Below are positions 11,400 through 22,690 of a stretch of 45,810 nt of DNA, piece by piece; position 1 is the stretch's first letter; every line of letters starts with the position of its first letter. The notes under the pieces were generated by a model. It was not told where the DNA came from. It ran no database searches and saw nothing but the letters and a program-made list of their open reading frames with translations. The DNA is from Methylophaga lonarensis MPL (GTDB taxonomy: Bacteria > Pseudomonadota > Gammaproteobacteria > Nitrosococcales > Methylophagaceae): NCBI RefSeq assembly GCF_000349205.1, contig NZ_APHR01000045.1, positions 1 to 45,810 of the forward strand, read 5' to 3'. Made by a program: the position numbers and the translations under genes.

Positions 11400-11789
11400 C
11401 TACTGAGACCCGCCAATTTCGGCAGCCATTGATTGTTGGGCTGCCATGCTGTTCATGGTTTGAGTCATTAATTGACGAGCCGCTCTGGCACGAAATGCAT
11501 TGCTCATGCCTGCTGCCAGATTGTCTGCGACATTGTTTGCTGCGAGATGACTTTTCAGCCCTTCAAGATGCGCTTCACACTGTTGCAGTATTTCGTTGGC
11601 ATAGTCTTGCCCGGATTTCTCGGGGCTTTGCTCGCCAGCCATGCTGCGCGTCATACAGTGATTGTATTCAGAGATGATTTCGTACATACGTTGTTGTGCT
11701 TCAAGTGGCATATCTGCCGGGTTGGTGGACTCTGCCCAGGCTGTACTGCCCAACAGCAGTAAACTGCTGCCAATAACTAATGATTTCAT
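11400..11789 (-). CDS. Small secreted protein of unknown function
   Basis: 129 residues with a clear Sec signal peptide (MKSLVIGSSLLLLGSTAWA, cleavage likely after AWA). The mature part is helical, with two Cys (in NHCMTR and QQCEAHL) that could form a disulfide in the periplasm, and a Met/Gln/Ala-rich tail. GGGAGA precedes the ATG. I recognise no family. It is convergent with yceF (6 nt apart) and divergent from amgK. Confidence 0.75.
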   Translation of the reverse strand: MKSLVIGSSLLLLGSTAWAESTNPADMPLEAQQRMYEIISEYNHCMTRSMAGEQSPEKSGQDYANEILQQCEAHLEGLKSHLAANNVADNLAAGMSNAFRARAARQLMTQTMNSMAAQQSMAAEIGGSQ

Positions 11790-11948
11790 GTGTTCTCCCG
11801 TGAAGGTGATATTGACTGCTGTGCGGTCGGTGTTGTGACCGGTTTTATTGTTAAATTATCCCGTACAGCCTGATTACTATACACTTTGCTTCATTTTCTG
11901 CCAGCCATTGCTGGTAAGTAGTTTTTAATCCATCAACGCTATTGAAAC

Positions 11949-12944
11949 ATGACTAATCTGCTACCCAACGATGCCCGGATCGACGCCATGAGGGACTGGC
12001 TGAACCACAGCCTTGATTCTGATGATTTTCAGCTCAGTGTTGCTTCCAGTGATGCCAGTTTCAGGCGTTATTTTCGGCTGCTGTTCAATCAGCGAAGCTA
12101 CATCGTCATGGATGCTCCACCGGAGCATGAAGAAACAGAGCCGTTTATCACTATCGCAGAGTTCATGTTGTCTCATGGTGTGCCAGTACCCGTCATTCAC
12201 GCCAAAAATCAGCAAGAAGGCTTTTTGTTGCTGTCAGATCTTGGCACAACGGCCTATCTGGACAAGTTGAATAACCAAACGGCTGATGCACTATACAAGC
12301 AGGCAATAGACGCCTTGTTAACAATGCAGCTGGCTCAACTCAACACCATCAACTTGCCTGATTATGATCCAGCCAAGCTCATCATGGAAATGCAATTATT
12401 TGACGATTGGTTTCTACAAAAACATCTGGGCCTGGAGCCCCCCGCCTGCTTGCCAGCTTTGTTCGAACTGTTGGTCGACAACGCGGTGCAGCAACCACAA
12501 TGCCTGGTACATCGTGATTATCACTCACGAAATCTGATGCTGGACGACAATAATCAACTGGGCGTGATTGATTTTCAGGATGCGGTGAACGGCCCGGTCA
12601 GTTACGATTTGGTCTCCCTGCTTCGGGACTGTTACATCAAGTGGCCGGATGCTGATCTTCAACGCTGGCTGGATTATTACTTTGAGCAAGCCTGTGACAA
12701 AGGCATACTGAACAATGTCAGTCGGGCGCAATTCCAACGCTGGTTTGACCTGATGGGCTTGCAGCGCCATATTAAAGTCTTGGGCATCTTCTGCAGGCTG
12801 AACTACAGAGACGACAAATCCAATTACATGAATGACTTACCGATGACTTTAAATTATGTACGTGAAGTCAGTTCGCGTTATCCTGAGTGTCAGGACTTTG
12901 CCCAATTCTTATCACAACAAGCCAAAATAGCCGCCATCCAATGA
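11949..12944 (+). CDS. amgK: N-acetylmuramate/N-acetylglucosamine 1-kinase AmgK
   Basis: An APH-fold kinase that phosphorylates the anomeric carbon of MurNAc (and GlcNAc) in the peptidoglycan-recycling shortcut to UDP-MurNAc. That route bypasses MurA/fosfomycin. The 331 residues show the kinase N-lobe (SDASFRRYFRL), the catalytic loop LVHRDYHSRNLML (about residues 187-199) and the metal-binding GVIDFQDAVNGPVSYDL. The specific call rests on the four-base ATGA overlap with murU, the usual partner. No ribosome site is evident before the ATG. Confidence 0.88.
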   Translation: MTNLLPNDARIDAMRDWLNHSLDSDDFQLSVASSDASFRRYFRLLFNQRSYIVMDAPPEHEETEPFITIAEFMLSHGVPVPVIHAKNQQEGFLLLSDLGTTAYLDKLNNQTADALYKQAIDALLTMQLAQLNTINLPDYDPAKLIMEMQLFDDWFLQKHLGLEPPACLPALFELLVDNAVQQPQCLVHRDYHSRNLMLDDNNQLGVIDFQDAVNGPVSYDLVSLLRDCYIKWPDADLQRWLDYYFEQACDKGILNNVSRAQFQRWFDLMGLQRHIKVLGIFCRLNYRDDKSNYMNDLPMTLNYVREVSSRYPECQDFAQFLSQQAKIAAIQ

Positions 12945-13609
12945 AAGCAATGATTCTCTGTGCCGGACGTGGCGAAAGACTCCGCCCACTTACCGACCAC
13001 ACGCCAAAACCCCTGCTACAGGCAGGGCCAGAGCGTATCGTCGAATACACCATCAATGCCCTGGCAAAGGCTGGACTGACCCAACTGGTTATCAATACGG
13101 CACATCTCTCAGAGCAGTTTCCCAGACTACTTGGCGATGGCAGTCGTTATGGTGTTCAAATCGATTATCTGGTGGAAGGCGAACAAGGACTCGAAACCGC
13201 AGGCGGTATTATCAACGCACTGCCCTTGCTGGGTTCAGCGCCTTTTATTGTTGTGAACGGTGATATCTGGACAGACTATCCATTTCAACAACTGATATCG
13301 CACGATCTTGGCGACGCCCTGTGTCATCTGGTGATGGTGAATAATCCTGCCCACAACCCGGAGGGTGACTTTGCCATTAACAAACAACGTCAGCTGATTG
13401 TGGCCGATCAAGATCGGCTGACTTTCAGTGGAATTGGCCTTTATCACCCCGATCTGTTCCAGAGCTTGCCCACAGGTAAGCGTGCACTGAAGCCTATTTT
13501 TCTGGATGCTATTGAGCGTGCCTGCATCACAGCAGAACACTACTCAGGTCAATGGTCAGATATTGGCACACAAGAGAGACTGGCCGAACTGACCAAACTC
13601 AAGACATAA
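12941..13609 (+). CDS. murU: N-acetylmuramate alpha-1-phosphate uridylyltransferase MurU
   Basis: It converts MurNAc-1-P and UTP to UDP-MurNAc, the step after AmgK. The 222 residues have the nucleotidyltransferase signature LCAGRGERLRPLTDHTPKPLL at the N-terminus, the GG of the sugar loop (ETAGGIINAL) and the metal Asp in VNGDIW. The ATG at 12941 overlaps the amgK stop as ATGA and has no ribosome site of its own, so it is probably translationally coupled. A GTG-like upstream start would lie inside amgK and is not needed. A strong terminator follows. Confidence 0.93.
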   Translation: MKAMILCAGRGERLRPLTDHTPKPLLQAGPERIVEYTINALAKAGLTQLVINTAHLSEQFPRLLGDGSRYGVQIDYLVEGEQGLETAGGIINALPLLGSAPFIVVNGDIWTDYPFQQLISHDLGDALCHLVMVNNPAHNPEGDFAINKQRQLIVADQDRLTFSGIGLYHPDLFQSLPTGKRALKPIFLDAIERACITAEHYSGQWSDIGTQERLAELTKLKT

Positions 13610-13635
13610 AAAAAGCCGGACAAATCCGGCTTTTT
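13610..13635. terminator. Bidirectional intrinsic terminator
   Basis: AAAAAGCCGGA and TCCGGCTTTTT form a perfect stem around CAAA, with A-run and T-run flanks. It serves murU on the plus strand and the convergent lipoprotein gene on the minus strand. Confidence 0.93.
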
Positions 13636-13654
13636 GTTGAGATTGTTTAAGTGA

Positions 13655-14104
13655 TTATTGATTGATCCACTCACCGCGTGCGTTGCGGCAGGCAGTACCT
13701 TTAACCACATCACGCTGACCATCGATGTAGACATCCATCTCATACTCACGGCAAGGACCAGTACTGCTCTCATAGGTACGTGTTGGCGTGACGTTATATT
13801 GTGCACCTGAGTCAGGGTTACGCCATGAGGTTTGATGACCGGTAGGTGAGTTTTCCAGCGCATCCCGTGCACGACGACGATCCAGTTCATCCATTTCACC
13901 ACCAATGTGTCCACCAATCATCGCACCCAGCAAAGTACCACCGATAATGGCTGCCGTGCGACCAGAGCCACCACCGACATTAGACCCCAAGACACCACCG
14001 GCAACACCACCAACACCGGCACCGACTGTTTGTTTATTCATTTGGCAAGCCGCCAGACTGAACGACATGGCAACAATTGCCACTGCGCTGATGATACGTT
14101 TCAT
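13655..14104 (-). CDS. Glycine-zipper (17-kDa antigen-like) lipoprotein
   Basis: 149 residues. The ATG at 14104 is preceded by AGGAGA. The signal peptide ends in the lipobox LAAC with Cys at about residue 20, so the protein is lipidated. Next comes a Gly-rich glycine-zipper segment (about 27-70, GAGVGGVAGGVLGSNVGGG) typical of Rickettsia 17-kDa surface antigen/SlyB-like outer-membrane lipoproteins. The C-terminal part has two Cys (GPCREYE, GTACRNA) and ends in RGEWINQ, the usual ending of this family. The role is probably envelope integrity. Two upstream in-frame starts lack ribosome sites. Confidence 0.85.
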   Translation of the reverse strand: MKRIISAVAIVAMSFSLAACQMNKQTVGAGVGGVAGGVLGSNVGGGSGRTAAIIGGTLLGAMIGGHIGGEMDELDRRRARDALENSPTGHQTSWRNPDSGAQYNVTPTRTYESSTGPCREYEMDVYIDGQRDVVKGTACRNARGEWINQ

Positions 14105-14426
14105 ACCGTCTCCTTTAATATTGTTATTTGAATTTATGGACAACTCGAACGACGATTGATTCGGTAAGCGTTCCAGCCACAATTAGCGAGCTACGATAAA
14201 ACCAAACGCCCACCAAGGCAAACAAAGCAGTGTAAAACTACGTTAAGTTGCGATTAGGCTCACAAAATTTGCACTATCGCATCGCCGTATTTGATCATTG
14301 GTGGCGTTTCTCACTGTCGATTGCTGCCAAACAACTACGCCCCGCCAAAAAAAATTTCCGCACCAGATTGAGGCAAAAACCGTCTATCGCGCACGGTAGC
14401 TGAGCTTGCCCGAGATCGGCCCAAAG

Positions 14427-14435
14427 TTATCCACA
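14427..14435 (+). promoter_or_regulatory. DnaA box upstream of nrdA
   Basis: TTATCCACA is a perfect match to the DnaA consensus TTATNCACA, about 141 bp before the nrdA ATG. In E. coli DnaA also binds the nrdAB promoter. Confidence 0.65.
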
Positions 14436-14467
14436 ACTTCTGCACAAATTATATCCAACTTTTGCTA

Positions 14468-14496
14468 TTGCAGATGCTGCAAAAACACATTATCTT
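14468..14496 (+). promoter_or_regulatory. Probable nrdAB promoter
   Basis: TTGCAG, 17 bp, then TATCTT. The -10 overlaps the first NrdR box, which fits repression by NrdR. The rest of the 14105-14575 gap shows no gene. It holds this promoter, the DnaA box, the NrdR boxes and the start region of the divergent lipoprotein. Confidence 0.5.
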
Positions 14497-14532
14497 GTGG
14501 TTCAATGATCTTGCGACCACAATTTATTGTGG
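14485..14532 (+). promoter_or_regulatory. Tandem NrdR boxes
   Basis: Box 1 ACACATTATCTTGTGG (14485-14500) and box 2 CCACAATTTATTGTGG (14517-14532) both resemble the NrdR palindrome ACACWATATWTWGTGT. Their starts are 32 bp apart, three helical turns, which is the usual NrdR arrangement. Box 2 is a near-perfect palindrome. Confidence 0.8.
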
Positions 14533-14575
14533 TTAAGCAGATTCGGCTTTTACCACACAACGCAGGGACAATACC

Positions 14576-17445
<2,870 letters not shown>

Positions 17446-17446
<1 letters not shown>

Positions 17447-18597
17447 TGTTGAACTGGGACGATCCACTCGCACCAAAAGCGAACGAAACCGTCGAGGCAA
17501 CTACAACGGTTGCCACAGCGACGCCTGTTGCCGCCAATGAACTTGATGCTGCGCCTGCCAAGGCCAGCATCAGTGAACTGCCACCGCTGAATGCCAAGCC
17601 GGTCAACGCCGATGACAAACGCGTCATTAATGGTGAAGCCGATATCAACCAACTGGCACCGTTCAAGTATCCGTGGGCATGGAATTACTTCCTCAATGCC
17701 AACAAAAACCACTGGACGCCGCTTGATATCAACATGGCACAAGACGTACACGACTATCGTCATAAACTGACGCTGGAAGAACGTCACGTCTATGAAAACG
17801 TACTGTCCTACCTGACCACCTCCGATATTCTCGCCATGCGTAATATCGGTCTGGCGGTCATGGAAAAAATGACTGCACCAGAATTGCAGATCTATCAGGC
17901 GCGTCAGGTCTATGAAGAAGCGCTGCATACCTGGACTTACCAGCACTGCATCGAAACCATTGGTCTGGATCAGTCAGAAATCTACAACCGCTATCGCGTG
18001 GTGCCGGAGATTTACCAAAAGATCAAACTGGCCAATGACAAACTGAATACCGTCATGCGCAGCGATATTGACCTGCACGATCCAGACGAACTGGAAAACT
18101 TCGTCATGTCCTACGCGTTTTTCGCTGGCATCTTCGAAGGCAGCTGGTTCTATAACGGTTTCAGCCCGATCTTTGCCCTGCAACGCCGTGGCTTGATGAA
18201 AGGCACCGCCGAACAACTGCAATACATCATGCGTGACGAAGTCATGCACGCCTCATTCGGTATTCGCGTGTGCAAACAAATCATCAAAGAAGAAAACGTC
18301 AAACTGGATCCCAAGAAAATCCAGACCATGTTTGAAGAAGCTGATGCCGCCGAAGCCACCTACGCCGGCTACATCCTGCGTGACCCAATTTTGGGTTACT
18401 CAAAAGAAGCGCATCACGGCCAATTCCGCTACACCGCCAACCGCCGTGCCAAGCAACTCGGCTTTGAAGAACCCTTCCCCGGCGCCGAGGCCACCCTGCC
18501 CTGGCTAGATGAACAAGCCAACATGAGGAAGGAAAAAAACTTCTTCGAAACCAAAGTCACCGAGTATCAGACCGGTGGTGGATTGAAGTGGGATTGA
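17446..18597 (+). CDS. nrdB: Ribonucleotide reductase class Ia, beta subunit NrdB
   Basis: It holds the di-iron centre and tyrosyl radical that start catalysis in NrdA. The 383 residues include YEEALHTWTYQHC, which gives the metal Glu and His and, four residues after the His, the radical Tyr. MRDEVMHASFG supplies later metal ligands. The first 60 residues are an Ala/Thr/Glu-rich extension. The C-terminal tail (EYQTGGGLKWD) is the peptide that docks to NrdA. The ATG at 17446 was chosen because it overlaps the nrdA stop as TAATG and has GAGG upstream. An in-frame TTG at 17428 is less likely. An intrinsic terminator follows. Confidence 0.97.
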
Positions 18598-18613
18598 GCA
18601 TGTAATGAGATAG

Positions 18614-18644
18614 GTGGTCGACTTAAATCGACCACTTTGCTTTA
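18614..18644 (+). terminator. Intrinsic terminator after nrdB
   Basis: GTGGTCGA (18614-18621) pairs with TCGACCAC (18628-18635) around CTTAAA, followed by TTTGCTTT. Confidence 0.8.
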
Positions 18645-18692
18645 AACAGAATTTATGGCGAGTAACTTGAAGTCTTATCGTCAAGGAAAGCA

Positions 18693-19469
18693 ATGAAAAC
18701 TGATTATATATGGCAGATAACTATTGTTGGCATTGGCGCACTGATTAGTTCTGTTGCGGGTTATATTATTGGAAGTCAACCTGAAAAAATACTAAAACTT
18801 GAATATGAGGTTTTCAATAATGAAAACATTAGTAGAAATCTCGCAGGGATTGAGAATGTTGAAATCCTTCACAACGGTGAAAAAATTGAAAAATTAAGCA
18901 ACACAACGATTTTAGTTAGAAACTCTTCACCCAAAAACTTAGAAGACATCAGAATTCACTTCGTCTTTCCCGACTCTCAAACCCAACCTATTTTCACATC
19001 TACACACACACCGAAAGATAGACCAAAAGAATCTGTAAGTCTTGCCGAGAAAACTGACAACAAATACTCATACCTTATCGATGATATCAATATAGCTAAA
19101 AATGATTTTGATGGTTATCTATTCACTTTTCATTTTGCGTCAGAAAAACCACCTTTAGTCAATGTATTAACTTCGGGTAAAGGAATAACAATTGAAGAAA
19201 ACCTTAACACTAAGCCCACTGTTATGTCTTACTTCTATAATGCAATCTATCGCTCATGGTGGCTGTTATTAATTTACATTCTCGTCGTGTTGCTTTATAC
19301 AAAATTCGTAAGCAGTCAGTCTACTCTAAGAAAACAGCATATTGAGAATATGGCTAGCAAAGATCGTGCTCAACTTGATGCAGAGGATATTATAGCCTTG
19401 ACAAAATTTAACCCGAAAGCAAGGGATGTTTTAAAACACACATTTAGAAAGACAGCTTGGTTTAAATAG
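18693..19469 (+). CDS. Two-TM membrane protein of unknown function
   Basis: 258 residues, preceded by AAGGA. TM1 is at about residues 7-26. A long extracytoplasmic region (about 30-190) looks beta-rich and includes TTILVRNSSPKNLEDIRIHF, a pattern like an Ig-like/CARDB fold. TM2 is at about 191-208 (SWWLLLIYILVVLLY), then a charged cytoplasmic tail follows. The gene is clearly richer in A+T than the neighbouring nrd genes and has AT-ending codons, which suggests recent acquisition. GGGCT-cac-AGCCC just after the stop may help end transcription. I recognise no family. Confidence 0.72.
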   Translation: MKTDYIWQITIVGIGALISSVAGYIIGSQPEKILKLEYEVFNNENISRNLAGIENVEILHNGEKIEKLSNTTILVRNSSPKNLEDIRIHFVFPDSQTQPIFTSTHTPKDRPKESVSLAEKTDNKYSYLIDDINIAKNDFDGYLFTFHFASEKPPLVNVLTSGKGITIEENLNTKPTVMSYFYNAIYRSWWLLLIYILVVLLYTKFVSSQSTLRKQHIENMASKDRAQLDAEDIIALTKFNPKARDVLKHTFRKTAWFK

Positions 19470-19498
19470 TGAAAACCGAATCAATGGGCTCACAGCCC

Positions 19499-19584
19499 GT
19501 AGGTTGGGTTGAAGCATGAAACCCAACATTTCGTTAAAAAAACATTCTGGATTTGTTGGGTTTCGGAGACTCAACCCAACCTAC
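19499..19584. repeat. REP pair 1 (inverted, REPIN-like)
   Basis: The left arm (19499-19531) begins GTAGGTTGGGTTGAAGC, and the right arm (19552-19584) ends ACTCAACCCAACCTAC. Each arm can form a hairpin from GGTTGGGTT with AACCCAAC, and the two arms are inverted relative to each other. The pair ends six bases before the NERD gene stop. Confidence 0.85.
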
Positions 19585-19589
19585 CAAAA

Positions 19590-20366
19590 TCAATCTTCTT
19601 TGTAAGATCTAACATATCTGGACAGGTGAAACGCTACCAAACTAATCTCTTCTGCTGTCATTTTTTCTTTGCTGTTGGCAATAAATGTTGGTAAGCCCTT
19701 TGGGTTTAATACCCAAACATCACTAGACTTTGCTTCGCTGGTCGGTTCTGCATACCAACCGGGGAAAACAATAACTGGTTTGATGGCAAATGATTTACCT
19801 GTAGTTTCTTTGATTAAATCTCTTAGCCAATGACTGGAGGCTTCAACCTGAATGAGCGGTTTGTTCGTTGCAAAGCCTGAGCTGAATTTTAACGATGTGC
19901 CATCAAATATAACTTTTGGCGAGCCAGTGTCAGGCTTGCTGTAGGTTTTGGTTTCAATGACATAGATACCACTTTTGGCTATCACGACATGATCAATATT
20001 AAAACCTTTGGCTGGAATATCATGAAAAACCTTGGCTGATGTTTCTCTAAGGTTTTCAAGGTATTGCCCAACGGCTTTTTCACCATCACGGCCTTGCTTG
20101 AGGTGTTTCACTTGCTTTCTGATAGCTACAAGTTTGAATACGCAGTAAGGAATCACCAGCATCGTTAAAAATGTATAGACAAGAGGGTTATTCTGTACTT
20201 CAAAATACCATCGATACCACTCGAGACCAGCCAATAAGATCGTGAACGCTATCCACATCAGATAATTGGTAGCTTTATCATTAATCAGTGTATCAATCTG
20301 CTTATCCAATGATTCACCTGGATTGCGAAGCGGGTTGTCTTTAATCGGTGATTTCAAAATAAACAT
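19590..20366 (-). CDS. NERD-domain membrane protein (accessory)
   Basis: A nuclease-related-domain protein of about 259 residues with two N-terminal hydrophobic helices (LMWIAFTILLAGLEWY and VYTFLTMLVIPYCVFKLVAI). The NERD domain (about 90-230) shows QGRDGEKAVGQYLENL, FNIDHVVIAKSGIYVIETKT and QVEASSHWLRDLI. The Asp of NIDH, the Glu of VIETKT and the Lys next to it match PD-(D/E)xK nuclease spacing. The start is uncertain. The ATG at 20366 has only a close GGG. A GTG at 20414 lies inside REP pair 2. REP pairs lie on both sides of the gene. It is unrelated in detail to the shorter NERD protein at 7.5-8.1 kb. Confidence 0.75.
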   Translation of the reverse strand: MFILKSPIKDNPLRNPGESLDKQIDTLINDKATNYLMWIAFTILLAGLEWYRWYFEVQNNPLVYTFLTMLVIPYCVFKLVAIRKQVKHLKQGRDGEKAVGQYLENLRETSAKVFHDIPAKGFNIDHVVIAKSGIYVIETKTYSKPDTGSPKVIFDGTSLKFSSGFATNKPLIQVEASSHWLRDLIKETTGKSFAIKPVIVFPGWYAEPTSEAKSSDVWVLNPKGLPTFIANSKEKMTAEEISLVAFHLSRYVRSYKED

Positions 20367-20386
20367 CCCTGATGTATGCCAAGATT

Positions 20387-20469
20387 GATGGGGCTGAGGA
20401 ATGAAGCCCAACACTCCAATGTTACAACGCTGTTGATTTGTTGGGTTTCGTAAACTCTACCCAACCTAC
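20387..20469. repeat. REP pair 2 (degenerate left arm)
   Basis: The right arm (20437-20469) reads TTTGTTGGGTTTCG through to CCCAACCTAC. The left arm (20387-20417) is a decayed version (GATGGGGCTGAGGAATGAAG, then CCCAACACT). Confidence 0.7.
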
Positions 20470-20509
20470 CATAATTTATCTTGTTTATTGATAGATGTGT
20501 GGCGAAGGT

Positions 20510-20596
20510 GTAGGTTTGGTTGAAGCATGAAACCCAACATTTTGGTATGAAATAACTTTCGGATTTGTTGAGTTTCGCAAGCTCACCCCAACCTAC
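20510..20596. repeat. REP pair 3, adjacent to the transposase
   Basis: The left arm (20510-20544) begins GTAGGTTTGGTTGAAGCATG. The right arm (20564-20596) reads TTTGTTGAGTTTCGCAAGC, ending in CCAACCTAC. It ends 34 bases before the transposase start, as expected for the REP set mobilised by its adjacent RAYT. Confidence 0.82.
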
Positions 20597-20630
20597 ATTT
20601 TTGTATTTTTTAATCACATGGATGGTGATG

Positions 20631-21158
20631 ATGCAATATCGACGCGCTTTTGTTGCCGCTGGTACCTATTTCTTTACGGTCAATCTGCTGCAACGCGATA
20701 AATCTTTGCTGACGGATCATATTGATTTGCTGAGAAACGCATTTCGCAGGGTAAAACTTACCCACCCTTTTGATATTGATGCGATGGTAGTGTTGCCCGA
20801 TCATCTGCATGCTATCTGGACGTTACCTGAAAATGATTTTGACTTCGCCACCCGCTGGCGATTAATCAAATCGCATTTCTCTCACGGTATTCCACTGACC
20901 GAGCGAATCAATGCTTCGCGTCGACACAAATCTGAACGCGGTATCTGGCAACGGCGTTACTGGGAGCATTTAATCCGTGACGATTTGGATTATTCATGCC
21001 ATATCGACTACATCCACTACAACCCGGTAAAACATGGTTATGTCGACAAAGCGGTTGATTGGCCCTACTCCAGCATTCATCGCTTTGTTGGCAACGGCAT
21101 GATTACAAACGATTGGGGTGTTGATGACGTCCTACGTGAGATGCCTTTCGGCGAATAA
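20631..21158 (+). CDS. REP-associated tyrosine transposase (RAYT, Y1/HUH family)
   Basis: 175 residues. The N-terminus (YRRAFVAAGTYFFTVNLLQR) is typical of the family. The HUH motif is PDHLHAIW with His58 and His60. The catalytic Tyr is in DYIHYNPVKHGYV (Tyr127 or Tyr130). Such single-strand DNA endonucleases recognise nearby REP hairpins and are usually single-copy, vertically held genes that maintain REP families. Three start codons lie close together (20622, 20628, 20631). The last fits family N-termini best. Intact. Confidence 0.93.
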   Translation: MQYRRAFVAAGTYFFTVNLLQRDKSLLTDHIDLLRNAFRRVKLTHPFDIDAMVVLPDHLHAIWTLPENDFDFATRWRLIKSHFSHGIPLTERINASRRHKSERGIWQRRYWEHLIRDDLDYSCHIDYIHYNPVKHGYVDKAVDWPYSSIHRFVGNGMITNDWGVDDVLREMPFGE

Positions 21159-21280
21159 TTATCGGCATCACGGTCGACTCCGCAAAATTAATCAAGCAAC
21201 ATCCACATGGTTGTTGTCACAAATATTGATGACGCTGCAATAACCAGCAAAACGCAATAAATCAATAATTTAGAGTGACT

Positions 21281-22690
21281 ATGGAAAATAAAACCTTAAC
21301 GACCGGTGCCAAGGCGCTTGAGGTCAATCTTGATGCTGTGCGCTACGGGACTTTTGCAGAGATTGGTGCCGGGCAGGAAGTGGTTCGCTGGTTCTTTCGG
21401 GTAGGCGGTGCTGCTGGCACGATTTCAAAGAGTATTTCAGCCTACGATATGCAGGTCAGTGATGCCATTTATGGCAAAACACCCCGTTATGTCTCGCGTG
21501 AGCGGCTGGAGGCCATGCTTGAGCGAGAGCATGATCTGAATCTGGAGCGGTTAAATGCCCAGCGTGGCGACACCACGGCCTTTTTTGCTTTTGCCAATAC
21601 CGTGTCTGCCCGCAACTATCACGGCACCAATGAGTGTCATGGCTGGTTGGGTATTCGCTTTCAAACTGAACCGCATGCGGCGCCCAGTGAAATCATCGTC
21701 CATGTCCGAATGCTGGATTATGAAAACGCGATACAGCAAGAGGCCTTGGGCATTATTGGTGTCAACCTGATCTACGGCGCTTTTTACCTGAGTCACAATC
21801 CGGATCTGCTGGTGAAATCGTTGCTGGATAATCTGACCACTGACCGCATTGAAGTGGATATGGTGGATTTTCATGGTGATGCGTTTCTGCATGTCGATAA
21901 TCGTGTCATCAGCCTGAGACTGGTCCAGCTTGGTTTGAGTGGTGCGGCGATGTTTTCGGCGGACGGTCAGGTATTGCAGCCGTCAGAACATTTACGCAAG
22001 AAAAACGTATTGGTTGAACGCGGCCGCTTCCGCCCGGTCACTCACGTTAATATCGATATGCTCGATAGTGCCAGAAGGCAGTTTGAGGCTGAAAGCGGTG
22101 CCGATCCGGATGAGACCATCTCCATCATGGAAATCACCATGCATAATCTGCGTGATGATAATGATAGCGTCGATCTTGAAGACTTTATCAGCCGCGCTGA
22201 TGTGTTGGAGGCCACCGGCCATACGGTGATGATTTCGGATTATCCCGAATACTTCCGTCTGGCCAGCTATCTGGCACGTTACACCAACCGCCGAATCGGC
22301 ATGATCATGGGTGCTCGCAGTCTGATCGAGCTGTTTAATGACCAGTATTACACCACCCTGCACGGCGGCATTCTGGAAGCGTTTGGCCGATTATTCAAAA
22401 ACAACGTCAAGCTGTATATCTACCCGTACAAAGATGCTGTCACTAACACCTTGTTCAAGGTGGACAACCTCCGCGTCGATGCCAAGCAAAAGTATCTGTA
22501 CGAATATCTGAAACAGGGTGAGCACATTGAACAGATTGATGCATTCAACGAGCACTATCTGGAGATTTTTTCACCCGATGTCTTCAACATGATTCACCGC
22601 AATCAGCCAGGCTGGGAAAAATTAGTGCCGACGGTGGTGGCAGAGAAAATCAAAGCGCAGCAGCTGTTTGGTTACAAGCCTGAGGATTAG
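21281..22690 (+). CDS. Conserved protein of unknown function with GTFAEIGAGQEV motif
   Basis: 469 residues, no signal peptide or TM helix. The N-terminus (LTTGAKALEVNLDAVRYGTF, then AEIGAGQEVVRWFFRVGGAAGT) belongs to a widespread family known only as hypothetical. I recall members labelled as nicotinate-nucleotide adenylyltransferase-like or wrongly as TonB receptors. A central region has many acidic residues, and the C-terminal half contains LIELFNDQYYTTLHGGILEAFG. Transcribed alone. The ATG at 21281 is preferred to the GTG at 21275, with a weak GAGTG before it. No function can be given. Confidence 0.8.
   Translation: MENKTLTTGAKALEVNLDAVRYGTFAEIGAGQEVVRWFFRVGGAAGTISKSISAYDMQVSDAIYGKTPRYVSRERLEAMLEREHDLNLERLNAQRGDTTAFFAFANTVSARNYHGTNECHGWLGIRFQTEPHAAPSEIIVHVRMLDYENAIQQEALGIIGVNLIYGAFYLSHNPDLLVKSLLDNLTTDRIEVDMVDFHGDAFLHVDNRVISLRLVQLGLSGAAMFSADGQVLQPSEHLRKKNVLVERGRFRPVTHVNIDMLDSARRQFEAESGADPDETISIMEITMHNLRDDNDSVDLEDFISRADVLEATGHTVMISDYPEYFRLASYLARYTNRRIGMIMGARSLIELFNDQYYTTLHGGILEAFGRLFKNNVKLYIYPYKDAVTNTLFKVDNLRVDAKQKYLYEYLKQGEHIEQIDAFNEHYLEIFSPDVFNMIHRNQPGWEKLVPTVVAEKIKAQQLFGYKPED

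Noticed and set aside
19499-20596. CRISPR array
   Set aside because: The repeats are inverted pairs with irregular spacing and no cas genes, and they fit REP elements.
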